From assembly GCA_947577185.1 (NCBI GenBank), contig CANPUE010000012.1, positions 24,474 through 88,473 on the forward strand: a DNA stretch of 64,000 bases, read 5' to 3'. The notes below the pieces were generated by a model. It saw only the letters and a program-made list of their open reading frames with translations, had not been told where the DNA came from and made no database searches. Origin of the DNA: an uncultured Lachnospiraceae bacterium (lineage in GTDB: Bacteria > Bacillota > Clostridia > Lachnospirales > Lachnospiraceae). The number at the start of each line of letters is the position of its first letter. Position 1 is the first letter of the stretch. Position numbers and translations under genes: made by a program. Below, piece by piece: positions 1-8,236 of this stretch.

Positions 1-92
1 CGCCCACTGTGGCAGTGATCGGAGATGCGGCGAGGGTGTCCACGATCACCAATGCGGTATACTGGGGACATCACGCGGCGCTGGATATTTGA
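1..92 (+). CDS. C-terminal end of an FAD-dependent oxidoreductase (partial)
   Basis: An open frame enters from the left edge and ends with TGA at 90-92. The 29 visible residues contain IGDAARVSTITNA and finish in GHHAALDI. This resembles the C-terminal dinucleotide-binding end of old-yellow-enzyme/2,4-dienoyl-CoA-reductase-type flavoproteins, where an IGD motif contacts FAD and a final helix ends in AAxxI. It converges on the MATE gene with a 2-nt gap. The assignment rests on a short tail only. Confidence 0.55.
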   Translation, partial: PTVAVIGDAARVSTITNAVYWGHHAALDI

Positions 93-94
93 TT

Positions 95-1441
95 TTACCG
101 CGCCTGTCTGATAAAGGGACTGCGCCAGAACGACGGCAGCAGTTCCATGATCATAAAGCACCAGATCACGGGTTCGCAGATGATCACAGCCATATACTGC
201 ATTTTGGGAATGAGGAGCGCTGTGAAAAGGATCTTGCCGATTAATTCTATGATACTGGACAATATGGGCAGAATTTTCTGCCCGATCGCCTGTAAACCAT
301 TACGGGTGATATTTAATACGCCAAGGATAAAATAACAGGGTGCAACGAATCGTAAATATAAGGTGCCGTTATGCAGGACAACGGCTTCTTCGGAACCGGA
401 TATCCATTTCAGCATAGCCGGGGCGGCTGCCCAGATGATGACCGTGAGCACAGCTGTCATGCCCGCTGAGTACAGGTAAGCGTATTTCATGCCTTTGCGG
501 ATGCGCAGAGACTGTCCGGCCCCGAAGTTCTGGGAGACGAAGGTGTTGATCGTCTGGTTCATGGCGGAGCAGGGTATCATAAAAAACTGGATGAGCCTTC
601 TGGCCGAAGTATGAGCGGCAATGACAAGATAACCGAGGCCGTTGATTCCGGCCTGCAGAATGACGCTCCCGGCAGAGACAAAACACAACATAAAGCCGGA
701 AGAGAGACCCTGTGCCGTCATCTCCCGGTACAATGATAAATCAGCCTTAAAATGTTCTTTTTCCGGGATCAGCATGCGGACGGATCTGGCGATGTAGACC
801 AGACACAACAGGACAGAGATCCCCTGCGCGATCACGGTAGCTTCGGCGGCGCCGCCGAGCCCTCTGTCGAAATAGACGATCAGAACATAATCAAGTACGA
901 CATTGATGAAAGATGATAAAATAAGGAACACAAGAGGCATAATGCTGTTGCCGACCGCCTGCAGCAGTCCGGCGCAGAGGTTGTAGGCGAACATCACAAC
1001 CGTGAAAGCCGTAATGATCGAGATATAGCGGTATGACTCGTCTATGATATCGGCCGGCGTGTGCAGCAGATTTAATAACGGAATCAGAATGAGCCGCGAC
1101 AAAACCGTGATGACGGCAACTACGAGAGCGCCGATCACAACGGATGCCGCGGCTGATTTTTTGAGCATATTTTCATCGTGGGAACCGAAACTGCGCGCAG
1201 TGACAATGGATAATCCGCCGCCGAATCCGAGGGCGAAACCGATCAGCAGGTCATAGATCGGAGATGCCGCGCCGATCGCGGCCAGAGCCGCGTCGCCCAA
1301 AGTATGTCCGACGATCAGGGTGTCGATCGTATTGTACAACTGTTGAAATAAATTAGAAAAAAGAACCGGTATGGCAAAGCGTATCATCGGTACAAAAATC
1401 TTTCCGTTTAGAAAGTCTGATTTTTCATAGTTTGCGCTCAT
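95..1441 (-). CDS. MATE family efflux transporter
   Basis: A 448-residue polytopic membrane protein of normal MATE length, with about 12 hydrophobic segments in two similar halves. The first helix carries the typical FSNLFQQLYNTIDTLIVG signature, and the second half repeats a related pattern (FVSQNFGAGQ near residue 305). MATE proteins export cationic drugs or metabolites using a Na+ or H+ gradient; the substrate cannot be read here. The ATG at 1439-1441 has an AGGAG ribosome site just upstream. It is transcribed away from the chemotaxis receptor gene. It is one of three MATE paralogues in the window. Confidence 0.93.
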   Translation of the reverse strand: MSANYEKSDFLNGKIFVPMIRFAIPVLFSNLFQQLYNTIDTLIVGHTLGDAALAAIGAASPIYDLLIGFALGFGGGLSIVTARSFGSHDENMLKKSAAASVVIGALVVAVITVLSRLILIPLLNLLHTPADIIDESYRYISIITAFTVVMFAYNLCAGLLQAVGNSIMPLVFLILSSFINVVLDYVLIVYFDRGLGGAAEATVIAQGISVLLCLVYIARSVRMLIPEKEHFKADLSLYREMTAQGLSSGFMLCFVSAGSVILQAGINGLGYLVIAAHTSARRLIQFFMIPCSAMNQTINTFVSQNFGAGQSLRIRKGMKYAYLYSAGMTAVLTVIIWAAAPAMLKWISGSEEAVVLHNGTLYLRFVAPCYFILGVLNITRNGLQAIGQKILPILSSIIELIGKILFTALLIPKMQYMAVIICEPVIWCFMIMELLPSFWRSPFIRQAR

Positions 1442-1543
1442 GAGCGTTCTCCTTTGTAAAATATACGTGTTTTGCGCTGCGTTTGTAAAAGACCAGTACC
1501 TATTATAAGCTTATTTTGTTAAAATGCAAAGGTGAATCTGATA

Positions 1544-1572
1544 TTGCCAGCGCCCGGAGAATCCGCTATAAT
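1544..1572 (+). promoter_or_regulatory. Sigma-A type promoter of the chemotaxis receptor gene
   Basis: TTGCCA (1544-1549), a 17-nt spacer and a perfect TATAAT (1567-1572) lie about 65 nt before the ATG at 1637. The leader contains an 8-bp inverted repeat (AGATCATG ... CATGATCT, about 1589-1613) whose role is unknown. Confidence 0.75.
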
Positions 1573-1636
1573 AAAGAAAAGTACTGCCAGATCATGGCAG
1601 TATGGCATGATCTGATCAAGAAAGAGGGAAGAGAGT

Positions 1637-2947
1637 ATGGATTTAAGTAAGAAAAAAGGAATGATAGGTAAGCTGATCGGCATTTCTATTGCTTTGTTTT
1701 CACCGGCGCTCATAGCCCAGATCATCATCCTGATGCTGCTTTCAAAGAACATCATCAGTGTTATGACAGCCCTGATCCTGACCTGCGCAACGATCGTTTT
1801 AATCATGTTTCTGCTCGTTATGGCGATGCGTTCTCTTTTTATGCCGATACGCGCGGTGTTTACGGACGCGGCAGGAGAGATTGATGATAAGATGAATCAG
1901 AAGATTGCCAAACTGGCAAAGCGCCAGGACGGCGTCGGCGAGATGATCCGCAAGGTGAATTCCACAGTGGATGGATTCGCGGCGGTCATCAAGGGGATCA
2001 AAAACGCTTCCGGAGAGCTTGAAAGCATATCCGCCGAGTTTCAGCGTATGTTTGAGGAAATGGAAAGTTCCATGGAAGAAACTTCCACGGCAGTGGAGAC
2101 GATCACCGGAAATACCGTTTCTCAGGTGAATTATACACATGATATGAAGGAAAAGATCGATGCGATCAGTCAGGCCATCGATAACATTAATTCGAATATC
2201 AAGGCGCTGACAAGAAGCGCGGAACTGGTTGAAAGCTGTAATAATGAAGCCAAACAGATCATGGATGAACTGATCTCTATCAGTGAGAGCAGCGGAGCCG
2301 CGATCAAAGAGGTTAAGATGCAGACGGACCGCACGAACCAGTCGGCACAGCAGATACATACGGCTACGGAGATCATTGCGGGCATTTCCAACCAGACGAA
2401 TCTGCTTGCACTCAATGCGAGTATCGAGGCGGCGAGAGCCGGCGAGCATGGAAAAGGTTTTGCAGTCGTGGCGGAGGAGATCAGAAATCTTGCTGACCAG
2501 TCGAAAGAATCAACACAGCAGATCAACAAGATCGTCAACGACCTGATCGCGAATTCCAATATCAGTGTCAGCATTACGGAACGGGTATCCGAGGCTTTCA
2601 CGCAGCAGAACAAAAAGATACAGGAAACCGAGAGCATATTCCAGTCCCTTCATACGGAAATCGATGAAGTCAGCAATGCGATCAGGGGGATCGATTCTGA
2701 GATCGGTGATTTAAATAACCATAAGTCTGTGATCGAGACGAGTGTAGCCTCTCTGGCGGACTTTGTAGAAGAAAATGCAGGGCATGCGGAAGTGACCGCT
2801 GAAAATGTCAGCAATCTGAGGAGTATGGTCAACGACTGCAACGGTATGACGAAAGAAGTCGTGGATGTCTCGGAAGAACTGATCGGGTATATCAAAGAGT
2901 TCGATATCGGGACGATCAAAAATAAGATCGAAAAAACGATGGAATAA
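1637..2947 (+). CDS. Methyl-accepting chemotaxis protein with no external sensor domain
   Basis: A 436-residue chemoreceptor-like protein. Residues about 10-62 form two hydrophobic helices joined by only a few residues, so there is no periplasmic-type ligand-binding domain. The rest is a long helical cytoplasmic region. The signalling hairpin tip is clear at about residues 253-290, including [15 protein letters not shown] and [13 protein letters not shown], which contact CheA/CheW in this family. The family relays a signal to the CheA kinase. No other chemotaxis or flagellar gene is nearby, so its partners lie elsewhere. It may sense a membrane or cytoplasmic cue; that is inference. An AGAGGGAAGAG ribosome site precedes the ATG. 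Confidence 0.93.
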   Translation: MDLSKKKGMIGKLIGISIALFSPALIAQIIILMLLSKNIISVMTALILTCATIVLIMFLLVMAMRSLFMPIRAVFTDAAGEIDDKMNQKIAKLAKRQDGVGEMIRKVNSTVDGFAAVIKGIKNASGELESISAEFQRMFEEMESSMEETSTAVETITGNTVSQVNYTHDMKEKIDAISQAIDNINSNIKALTRSAELVESCNNEAKQIMDELISISESSGAAIKEVKMQTDRTNQSAQQIHTATEIIAGISNQTNLLALNASIEAARAGEHGKGFAVVAEEIRNLADQSKESTQQINKIVNDLIANSNISVSITERVSEAFTQQNKKIQETESIFQSLHTEIDEVSNAIRGIDSEIGDLNNHKSVIETSVASLADFVEENAGHAEVTAENVSNLRSMVNDCNGMTKEVVDVSEELIGYIKEFDIGTIKNKIEKTME

Positions 2948-2966
2948 ATAATATGGAAAAAAGATT

Positions 2967-2994
2967 ACCCTGGGGCTGAGGCTCCGGGGTTTTT
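2967..2994 (+). terminator. Rho-independent terminator after the chemoreceptor gene
   Basis: A 10-bp stem (ACCCTGGGGC / GCTCCGGGGT, with G-U pairs) and a 4-nt loop are followed by TTTT, 20 nt past the stop codon. Confidence 0.85.
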
Positions 2995-3024
2995 CACACC
3001 AATCTCCATACCTTTATTTCTTTT

Positions 3025-3648
3025 TCAACCTGTCCGTCCCGTCGTAAACTGCAGTTCACAGCGTTCGGCAGTCCTGCAGGCACTGAAATACAGTTCCTCC
3101 ATGGGGATCCATTTTTCCCGGAAGGCTGTGACGGCGCTTTCTCCGCCGCGCCGCCTGATGCGCCTGATCTGTTCGTCTGCCTCTACGGTAAGAAAGATCC
3201 GCAGATCATAAGTTTCCCATAAGGCCGGATGGCAGCTGTAGGAGCCTTCCACAATAACGAATTTTTCCGGATGGATGCGGACAGCCGGAAGTAATTCCTG
3301 TTTATGGCAGTCGTAAGGGCGGTAACAAAAGGCGCCGCCTTTTTTCAGCGGCACAAGTACCTCGCTGAGAAACCGCTCATGGTCGATATTACCGCCCGGC
3401 GAGGCCAGACGTTCCGGCGTGCGCTGGTACGGCCTGAGGAAAAAATGATCCATGTGGATCACGGGACAATGGAGCCGTTCCTGCAGATGCGCCGCAAGCG
3501 TCGTCTTACCCGAAGCACATCTGCCGTCAATGGCAATGATATAATTGTTGTGATTTTTTGGGCTGCGTTCCTGCAAAGAGGAGAGCGCCGATAAGATCTC
3601 ATTCTGGAAAGTCTGATTACTTGCTGTTTTGTCCGTTATCCTGTCCAT
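3025..3648 (-). CDS. Uridine-kinase-like P-loop small-molecule kinase
   Basis: A 207-residue NTPase-fold kinase. The Walker A motif GRCASGKTT lies at residues 42-50. MDHFF follows about 20 residues later, and FVIVEGSYSC is the Walker B region, as in the uridine kinase / phosphoribulokinase / pantothenate kinase superfamily. A basic stretch (RIRRRGG) could form the lid that closes over ATP. The family phosphorylates nucleosides, vitamins or similar small molecules; the substrate cannot be assigned. It lies 79 nt downstream of the ECF S-component gene on the same strand, which suggests that an imported compound is trapped by phosphorylation (inference). Confidence 0.8.
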   Translation of the reverse strand: MDRITDKTASNQTFQNEILSALSSLQERSPKNHNNYIIAIDGRCASGKTTLAAHLQERLHCPVIHMDHFFLRPYQRTPERLASPGGNIDHERFLSEVLVPLKKGGAFCYRPYDCHKQELLPAVRIHPEKFVIVEGSYSCHPALWETYDLRIFLTVEADEQIRRIRRRGGESAVTAFREKWIPMEELYFSACRTAERCELQFTTGRTG

Positions 3649-3727
3649 CGTGTTCCGGCTCCATGATCTGTAATCTGTTGTTCGTTTTGTTTTGCATGAT
3701 ACAATGTCAGACTGCTTTGCTGTGCCT

Positions 3728-4294
3728 CTATGCTTCTATGGCTCCGGCAGCAGGCGCCGCTTTACGGAATGGAACGAGGCCGGTGCGGTGCAGGGCCAGC
3801 ATGATGGCCGGGAGCAGGATAAGCTGCAGGACAATGCCTGGAACGGCATTGAGCAGAGCGCCGGCCAAAAACATCTGCCATGTGAACATTCCGCCGGATA
3901 TGCCAAACAGAACGACCTGCATCAATCCCCATACAACACGGCCTGCCAGCATGGCCGCGATGATGGAGCGGTAGAGTGCGCGCAGGCACTGCCAGCGGGA
4001 AAGTCCGTAGAGCAGGCCGGAAACGAGCCCGTAAACTGCCAGCTCAGCTGCCATAGAACATGCGCCCGGAAAAAGTACCGGCATGCCGAAGAGGGCGGAG
4101 CGCAGCAGCGGTAGCGCAAAGCCGACGGCGGCGCCGTATTTGAAACCGCAGATCAGGCCGCACAGGAATACCGGAATGTGCATGGGCAGCAGCATATTGC
4201 CGATCTGCGGAATCTGCCCGGTGAAAAAGGGCAGAACAAGACCGATTGCCACGAACATCGCGGACAAGGTCAGTTTCTTAGTTGTTTTGTTCAT
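3728..4294 (-). CDS. ECF transporter S component (substrate unknown)
   Basis: A 188-residue, very hydrophobic protein with about six membrane helices. The start MNKTTKKLTLSAMFVAIG and the following LPMHIPVFLCGLICG pattern are typical of the ECF_trnsprt (PF12822-like) S-component family, which binds a vitamin or precursor for an energy-coupling-factor importer. The longer open frame starts earlier, but the ATG at 4292-4294 is preceded by GGAGGT (4301-4306 on the complement), so I use that start. No EcfA or EcfT gene is present, so it must be a group II component sharing a module encoded elsewhere. A terminator-containing leader precedes it and a small-molecule kinase follows it. Confidence 0.87.
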   Translation of the reverse strand: MNKTTKKLTLSAMFVAIGLVLPFFTGQIPQIGNMLLPMHIPVFLCGLICGFKYGAAVGFALPLLRSALFGMPVLFPGACSMAAELAVYGLVSGLLYGLSRWQCLRALYRSIIAAMLAGRVVWGLMQVVLFGISGGMFTWQMFLAGALLNAVPGIVLQLILLPAIMLALHRTGLVPFRKAAPAAGAIEA

Positions 4295-4300
4295 ATATAA

Positions 4301-4404
4301 ACCTCCGTTACACAATAAAAAGGCATGCAGTTCCCTTCTGGGACATCGCATACCCGAATGTTTCTACATTCTCTGTCAGCTTCCTGCTGACAGCCTCACC
4401 CTGT
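4301..4404 (-). promoter_or_regulatory. Leader RNA with attenuator hairpin before the ECF S component; possible riboswitch
   Basis: Read on the minus strand, the transcript should start near 4403. It can form an 8-bp perfect hairpin (CTGTCAGC / GCTGACAG), then a 6-bp hairpin (GAATGT / ACATTC). A compound hairpin follows (GGTATGC / GCATGCC around an inner TCCC/GGGA) and is followed directly by TTTTT. The last is a rho-independent terminator placed before the ribosome site. This order, aptamer-like stems then terminator then gene, is that of transcription-attenuating riboswitches. I do not recognise the class; TPP, FMN, THF, cobalamin and preQ1-I core motifs are not seen. Confidence 0.6.
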
Positions 4405-4409
4405 GCTTT

Positions 4410-4439
4410 ATTTTAGCAGGAGACAGGGCGGGCTGTCAA
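4410..4439 (-). promoter_or_regulatory. Promoter of the ECF S component / kinase operon
   Basis: On the minus strand, TTGACA (4434-4439) and TAAAAT (4410-4415) are separated by 18 nt. The -35 box overlaps the stop codon (4436-4438) of the upstream DUF3842 gene on the same strand. Confidence 0.8.
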
Positions 4440-4843
4440 CCACAATGATTCACAATTTCCGCCACTGCGCACGCGATCAGTTTACCGGTGGAAAAATCTG
4501 TGACGCCTACAATCCTGTTGTCGCATTGATTGAAAGGGATCAGAATCCGCTTTGCACTGCTTTGTGCGATGGCGACTGCCATATTGGGCGTGATCTCACC
4601 GAACAGGGAATCCGCGATGACAATGCCGACCGGGCCTACGATGATATCCGCTCTGCGGCATCCCACAATCACTGCATTTTCTCCCGTTGCGGCATGATCT
4701 GCCCCTGCTTTGAGCATAGCGGCCGCGGCTGTGGCGTTTGTGCCCACTGCGGTAATAACGGCATCCTTCACAGTCTGTCTGATGGCGGTGATCAGCTGTC
4801 GGCCGATGCCGCCGCCCTGTGCGTCAATAACGAGTATGTTCAT
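4436..4843 (-). CDS. DUF3842 family protein
   Basis: A 135-residue protein matching what I know of the DUF3842 family of Clostridia. It opens MNILVIDAQGGGIGRQL, a beta strand plus glycine-rich loop like a dinucleotide-binding start. A further conserved-looking block follows (GADHAATGENA, then IVGPVGIVIADSL). No function is established for the family. The open frame extends 69 codons further upstream, but the ATG at 4841-4843 has an AGGA-type ribosome site, and the start matches the family. It is divergent from the HAD phosphatase gene. Confidence 0.82.
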   Translation of the reverse strand: MNILVIDAQGGGIGRQLITAIRQTVKDAVITAVGTNATAAAAMLKAGADHAATGENAVIVGCRRADIIVGPVGIVIADSLFGEITPNMAVAIAQSSAKRILIPFNQCDNRIVGVTDFSTGKLIACAVAEIVNHCG

Positions 4844-4969
4844 GGTGTCTGTCCTTTCTCTTATCTGATGAGTCTGCATTTCTAACAGTATACACGAAAT
4901 TTGTCGGCATTGCACCTTTTTTTGGGACACATTACGTTTCCGGAGGTCAGTTTCCGGGTTAAGTTCCAA

Positions 4970-4998
4970 TTGCCTGTCAGAGAAAAATATTATATAAT
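4970..4998 (+). promoter_or_regulatory. Promoter of the Cof-type HAD phosphatase gene
   Basis: TTGCCT (4970-4975), a 17-nt spacer and TATAAT (4993-4998) lie 79 nt before the ATG. Confidence 0.65.
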
Positions 4999-5077
4999 AA
5001 CAAAAGTAATTGTTTAAAGGGGATCGGTATACAATCAAATTAGAATACAATCACATAAGAAAAAGGAGAGATCTTCC

Positions 5078-5920
5078 ATGTCGGTCAAATGTATTGCACT
5101 GGATCTGGACAGGACGACATTGAACAAAGAGGGCAGGCTGTCCCGACAGAATAGAAAAGCAATAGAGGATGCGGTCGCGTCGGGCATTCATGTGGTGATC
5201 GCCAGCGGCCGGGCCTTTGATACGCTGCCGGAGGACGTGCTTGCAGTGCCGGGAATCGAATATGCAGTCACCTGTAACGGTGCGGCGATGTACCATGTGC
5301 CGGACGGAAAGTGTCTGAAACGCTATCAGCTTCCGCAGGATGCGGTGGAGGCCATTATGAGAGCAACCGGACAGGAAGACGTCACTTACGAGGCTTTCAT
5401 TGACGGCATTGCCTATGCCGGAAGAGAATACATTGAAAATCCTGCGCATTTTGGCGTGACACCGCAGGCGGCTGCATATATAAAGGCAACCAGACATGGG
5501 TGTGACGATATCGTGAGATTTATTCATGAGAACAGGCATCATCTTGACAGCATGGATATCATTGTCAAAAGCGGGGAAGAACAGGAAAAAATCTGGAAGC
5601 TGGCCGCAGATTGCACAGATAAAATTTACATAACATCTTCTGTTTGTCAGCTCATCGAAATTGCTCACCGGGACGCCGGGAAAAAGTCGGGCCTTGCCTT
5701 TTTTGCGGAATTGCTGGGCCTGTCCAGAGAGGAGACAGCGGCATTCGGGGATGCGGACAACGATATCGACATGCTGCAGTATGCGGGTGTGGGCATCGCG
5801 ATGGGAAATGCTTCGGAAGGCTGTAAGTCAGCCGCCGATCTGATAACGAAACACCATGATGAGGACGGGCTTGCGTATGGGATATGGGAACTTTTAGGGA
5901 TACCATACCGCGCGGGATGA
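5078..5920 (+). CDS. Cof-type HAD-IIB family sugar/nucleotide phosphatase
   Basis: A 280-residue protein of normal length for Cof-type HAD phosphatases. Motif I is ALDLDRTTLN (nucleophile Asp9, acid Asp11); the usual motif has G where R12 stands (DLDGTL), a mild deviation. Motif II is VIASGR (residues about 41-46). The C-terminal Mg2+ motif GDADNDIDML lies at about 224-233 and is followed by GVGIAMGNA, the usual HAD-IIB ending. The cap domain between residues about 85 and 185 is of the C2 type. Such enzymes dephosphorylate sugar phosphates, FMN or pyridoxal phosphate; the substrate is not predictable. The ribosome site is AAGGAGAG. Confidence 0.93.
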   Translation: MSVKCIALDLDRTTLNKEGRLSRQNRKAIEDAVASGIHVVIASGRAFDTLPEDVLAVPGIEYAVTCNGAAMYHVPDGKCLKRYQLPQDAVEAIMRATGQEDVTYEAFIDGIAYAGREYIENPAHFGVTPQAAAYIKATRHGCDDIVRFIHENRHHLDSMDIIVKSGEEQEKIWKLAADCTDKIYITSSVCQLIEIAHRDAGKKSGLAFFAELLGLSREETAAFGDADNDIDMLQYAGVGIAMGNASEGCKSAADLITKHHDEDGLAYGIWELLGIPYRAG

Positions 5921-5964
5921 AAGATTTCTATTTTACAATAGTTGGCAGAAGATGTAGAAATTTC

Positions 5965-5994
5965 TTGCAAATGGTACAGGATATAGTATATAAT
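5965..5994 (+). promoter_or_regulatory. Promoter before the small hypothetical gene and LysR gene
   Basis: TTGCAA (5965-5970), an 18-nt spacer and TATAAT (5989-5994). Confidence 0.65.
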
Positions 5995-6064
5995 AAATAT
6001 TAGGTTAACATAAAGAAACCGGTGGGCAGTACAACTGGTTTTGCGGGGGTGGCAGTCAATTATT

Positions 6065-6340
6065 ATGGAAGCAATGGCATTTAACAGTCTGTTTTTTAAC
6101 CATGAGATCTTATTTTGTAAGGTGTACGGCATGGAAGGAAAAGAAAAACTGGAGAAGCTTTTCTTAAAAAACGGTATTTCCTTTTACATTAAAGATCAGG
6201 CGGACAGACCATGGGAGCGCTGGCGCAGGGGGAATCCGTCTGAAAAGAGTGTATTTACGGTGCACATCAATGAGGCGGACGAAAGCCGGGCGCGGGATCT
6301 GATCGTCGGGATGGAATGCGCCCAGACCATAGACAGTTAG
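6065..6340 (+). CDS. Small hypothetical protein
   Basis: A 91-residue soluble protein with alternating strand/helix character and a tail rich in acidic and basic residues (HINEADESRARDLI). I do not recognise the family; the size and pattern recall small single-domain proteins of the signal-transduction or DUF2007 type, but no motif proves it. The ATG at 6065 is chosen because an earlier in-frame TTG has no ribosome site and GGGGGTGG lies 13 nt before this ATG. A good promoter precedes it, and the LysR gene follows on the same strand. Confidence 0.6.
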   Translation: MEAMAFNSLFFNHEILFCKVYGMEGKEKLEKLFLKNGISFYIKDQADRPWERWRRGNPSEKSVFTVHINEADESRARDLIVGMECAQTIDS

Positions 6341-6497
6341 CGTATCCCACGCTCTTTTCTTTCAGTTGTGCTTTGTACACGGAGGACTGGTTCGATTTCT
6401 GATCGATCAGTTCTTCGCTCTTTTTTTGGCTCTTTTCTCTTGTAGTTTTTCCCTGTTTACCGTATACTGTGAAAGAGACAGGAGCAGGGGGCCGTGC

Positions 6498-7409
6498 ATG
6501 ACAAATAATCTGGAATATTATAAAGTATTTTATTATGTTGCCAGGCATAAGAGCCTGACAATGGCGGCGGATGAACTTGCGGTTTCCCAGCCGGCGGTCA
6601 GTCAGTCTATCAGACAGTTGGAAGAGGCATTGCAGGTGAAGCTTTTTATCAGAGCTTCCAGAGGCGTGCGGCTGACGCAGGAGGGAGAACTGCTTTTTTA
6701 TTATATCTCGAAGGGATATGAACAGATTGTTTTGGGCGAACAGAAGCTCAGGCAGATGTTAAATCTGGATTTAGGCGAGATCCATATCGGTGCGAGCGAT
6801 ATGACTCTGCGTTTTTTTCTGCTTCCGTATCTGGAGCGTTTTCATGAACAGTATCCTAAGATCAAAGTCAACGTGACCAATGCGCCCACACCGGAAACAC
6901 TGCAGAACCTGAAAGAGGGGAAGATTGATTTCGGAGTGGTGAGCACACCGTTTGAGGGACACGCCTCCGCTTCATCCGTCAGAGTGCGGGAGATCGAAGA
7001 CATTTTTGTAGCGGGCAGGCGTTTTATGTCTTATAAAAACAGGATGTTGGACTTGCAGGAACTCGAAAGGATGCCGATTATATTTTTGGAGGCCAATACC
7101 AGTTCAAGAAGGTATATGGATCAGTTTCTTCAACAGAACAGTGTCGTGCTGCAGCCGGAATTTGAGCTTGCGACAAGCGATATGATCGTACAGTTTGCCC
7201 TGCGGAATCTGGGAACCGGCTGTGTTGTCAGGGACTTTGCGCAGGAATATCTGGATACCGGGCAGCTTTTTGAACTGCGGTTTAATAAGATCATACCAAA
7301 GCGTCATTTCTGCATCGTGACAGACGAGAAAAATCCGATGTCTGCGGCGGCGCGTAATCTTTTCGCATTAATCTATGAAAATAAAGAAGACGGAGCAGGG
7401 ATGCAGTGA
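6498..7409 (+). CDS. LysR family transcriptional regulator
   Basis: A 303-residue protein of standard LysR length. Residues 3-62 form the winged helix-turn-helix, with YYVARHKSLTMAADEL and QPAVSQSIRQLEEAL being the classic LysR recognition region. Residues about 88-295 form the periplasmic-binding-protein-like effector domain (LGEIHIGASD start). The open frame begins earlier, but the ATG at 6498 directly precedes the conserved N-terminus and has an AGGAGCAGGGGG ribosome site. Its target may be itself or the following HAD gene; the sequence does not say. Confidence 0.93.
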   Translation: MTNNLEYYKVFYYVARHKSLTMAADELAVSQPAVSQSIRQLEEALQVKLFIRASRGVRLTQEGELLFYYISKGYEQIVLGEQKLRQMLNLDLGEIHIGASDMTLRFFLLPYLERFHEQYPKIKVNVTNAPTPETLQNLKEGKIDFGVVSTPFEGHASASSVRVREIEDIFVAGRRFMSYKNRMLDLQELERMPIIFLEANTSSRRYMDQFLQQNSVVLQPEFELATSDMIVQFALRNLGTGCVVRDFAQEYLDTGQLFELRFNKIIPKRHFCIVTDEKNPMSAAARNLFALIYENKEDGAGMQ

Positions 7410-7467
7410 CAAACCTGTCTGCCTTTGGATTTTGGAATTGTGCGAAGCGGAATGAAGGAGGGTTAAC

Positions 7468-8070
7468 ATGATAAAAACGATCATATTTGATATTGGAAAT
7501 GTACTTGCCGATTTTTCGTGGGAAGAACATTACATCCGCATGGGATGCACAGGAGAACTGCTTGAAAGGTTAGTCCGTGCGACAGTGAAGAGTGAAGCGT
7601 GGAATGAGTATGACAAGGGACTTTTGACGGATGAGGAAGTGCTTGCAGAGTTTATCCATAACGATCCCGGTATCGAGACGGATATCCGCAGATGTCTTGA
7701 TAATGTAGAGGGCATGGTAAAGAGAAATGAGTATGCCATTCCGTGGATACAGGAATTGAAACAGAAAGGATATCAGACGTTATATTTGTCTAATTTTTCC
7801 AGAAAGGCAGAGGAAGAATGCGCAAAAGCGCTGGATTTTATTCCTTATATGGACGGCGGCATTTTATCGCATAAGGAAAAGGTGATCAAACCGATGCCGG
7901 AAATCTATCAGCTGTTGATTGACAGATATCATCTCGTGCCGGAAGAATGTGTTTTTCTCGACGATACGGAGAAAAATCTTACGGGAGCGCAGGCGTTTGG
8001 CATACACACGATCCTTTTCCGGAATCAGGAACAGGCGATAACGGAACTGAAGAAGCTCGGCGTGGAATAA
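7468..8070 (+). CDS. HAD family phosphatase (HAD-IA, epoxide hydrolase/YihX type)
   Basis: A 200-residue HAD hydrolase. Motif I is IFDIGNVLADFS, where the second Asp of the DxD pair is replaced by Gly-Asn, as in YihX-type and haloacid-type members of subfamily IA. Motif II is TLYLSNFS, the motif III Lys lies in SHKEKVIKPMPEIY, and motif IV is FLDDTEKNL. The YihX group acts on sugar phosphates such as glucose 1-phosphate. An AAGGAGGG ribosome site lies 6 nt before the ATG. A strong terminator follows. Confidence 0.9.
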   Translation: MIKTIIFDIGNVLADFSWEEHYIRMGCTGELLERLVRATVKSEAWNEYDKGLLTDEEVLAEFIHNDPGIETDIRRCLDNVEGMVKRNEYAIPWIQELKQKGYQTLYLSNFSRKAEEECAKALDFIPYMDGGILSHKEKVIKPMPEIYQLLIDRYHLVPEECVFLDDTEKNLTGAQAFGIHTILFRNQEQAITELKKLGVE

Positions 8071-8117
8071 TGGAAATAAATAACATTTGATTTTTATAAA
8101 TCAGGCGAAATAGCGGG

Positions 8118-8168
8118 ACTGCCGCACCAGTGATTCGGGAATGATCATAGGTGCGGCACTTTTTTTGA
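8118..8168 (+). terminator. Terminator after the HAD phosphatase gene
   Basis: A 9-bp perfect stem (TGCCGCACC at 8120-8128 / GGTGCGGCA at 8150-8158) is followed by a run of seven T. Confidence 0.88.
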
Positions 8169-8236
8169 AAGTTATGCGCACATAACAGGTGTGTCATCCG
8201 TTATACAGAGTAAGAAAGACAAGGGAGGTCAGAGGC

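Noticed and set aside
1799..2637. Two minus-strand frames opposite the chemoreceptor
   Set aside because: They overlap the conserved signalling region of a clear gene and encode compositionally odd proteins.
4301..4404. M-box (Mg2+) riboswitch, because GGTGAGGCT occurs in the leader
   Set aside because: The match is a short string only; the rest of the M-box fold (about 150 nt with three helical arms) does not fit the 100-nt leader, and the gene downstream is not a metal transporter.
5051..5668. 205-codon minus-strand frame opposite the Cof-type HAD gene
   Set aside because: It is opposite the HAD motif region; the HAD gene has promoter, ribosome site and all motifs, while this frame has none.
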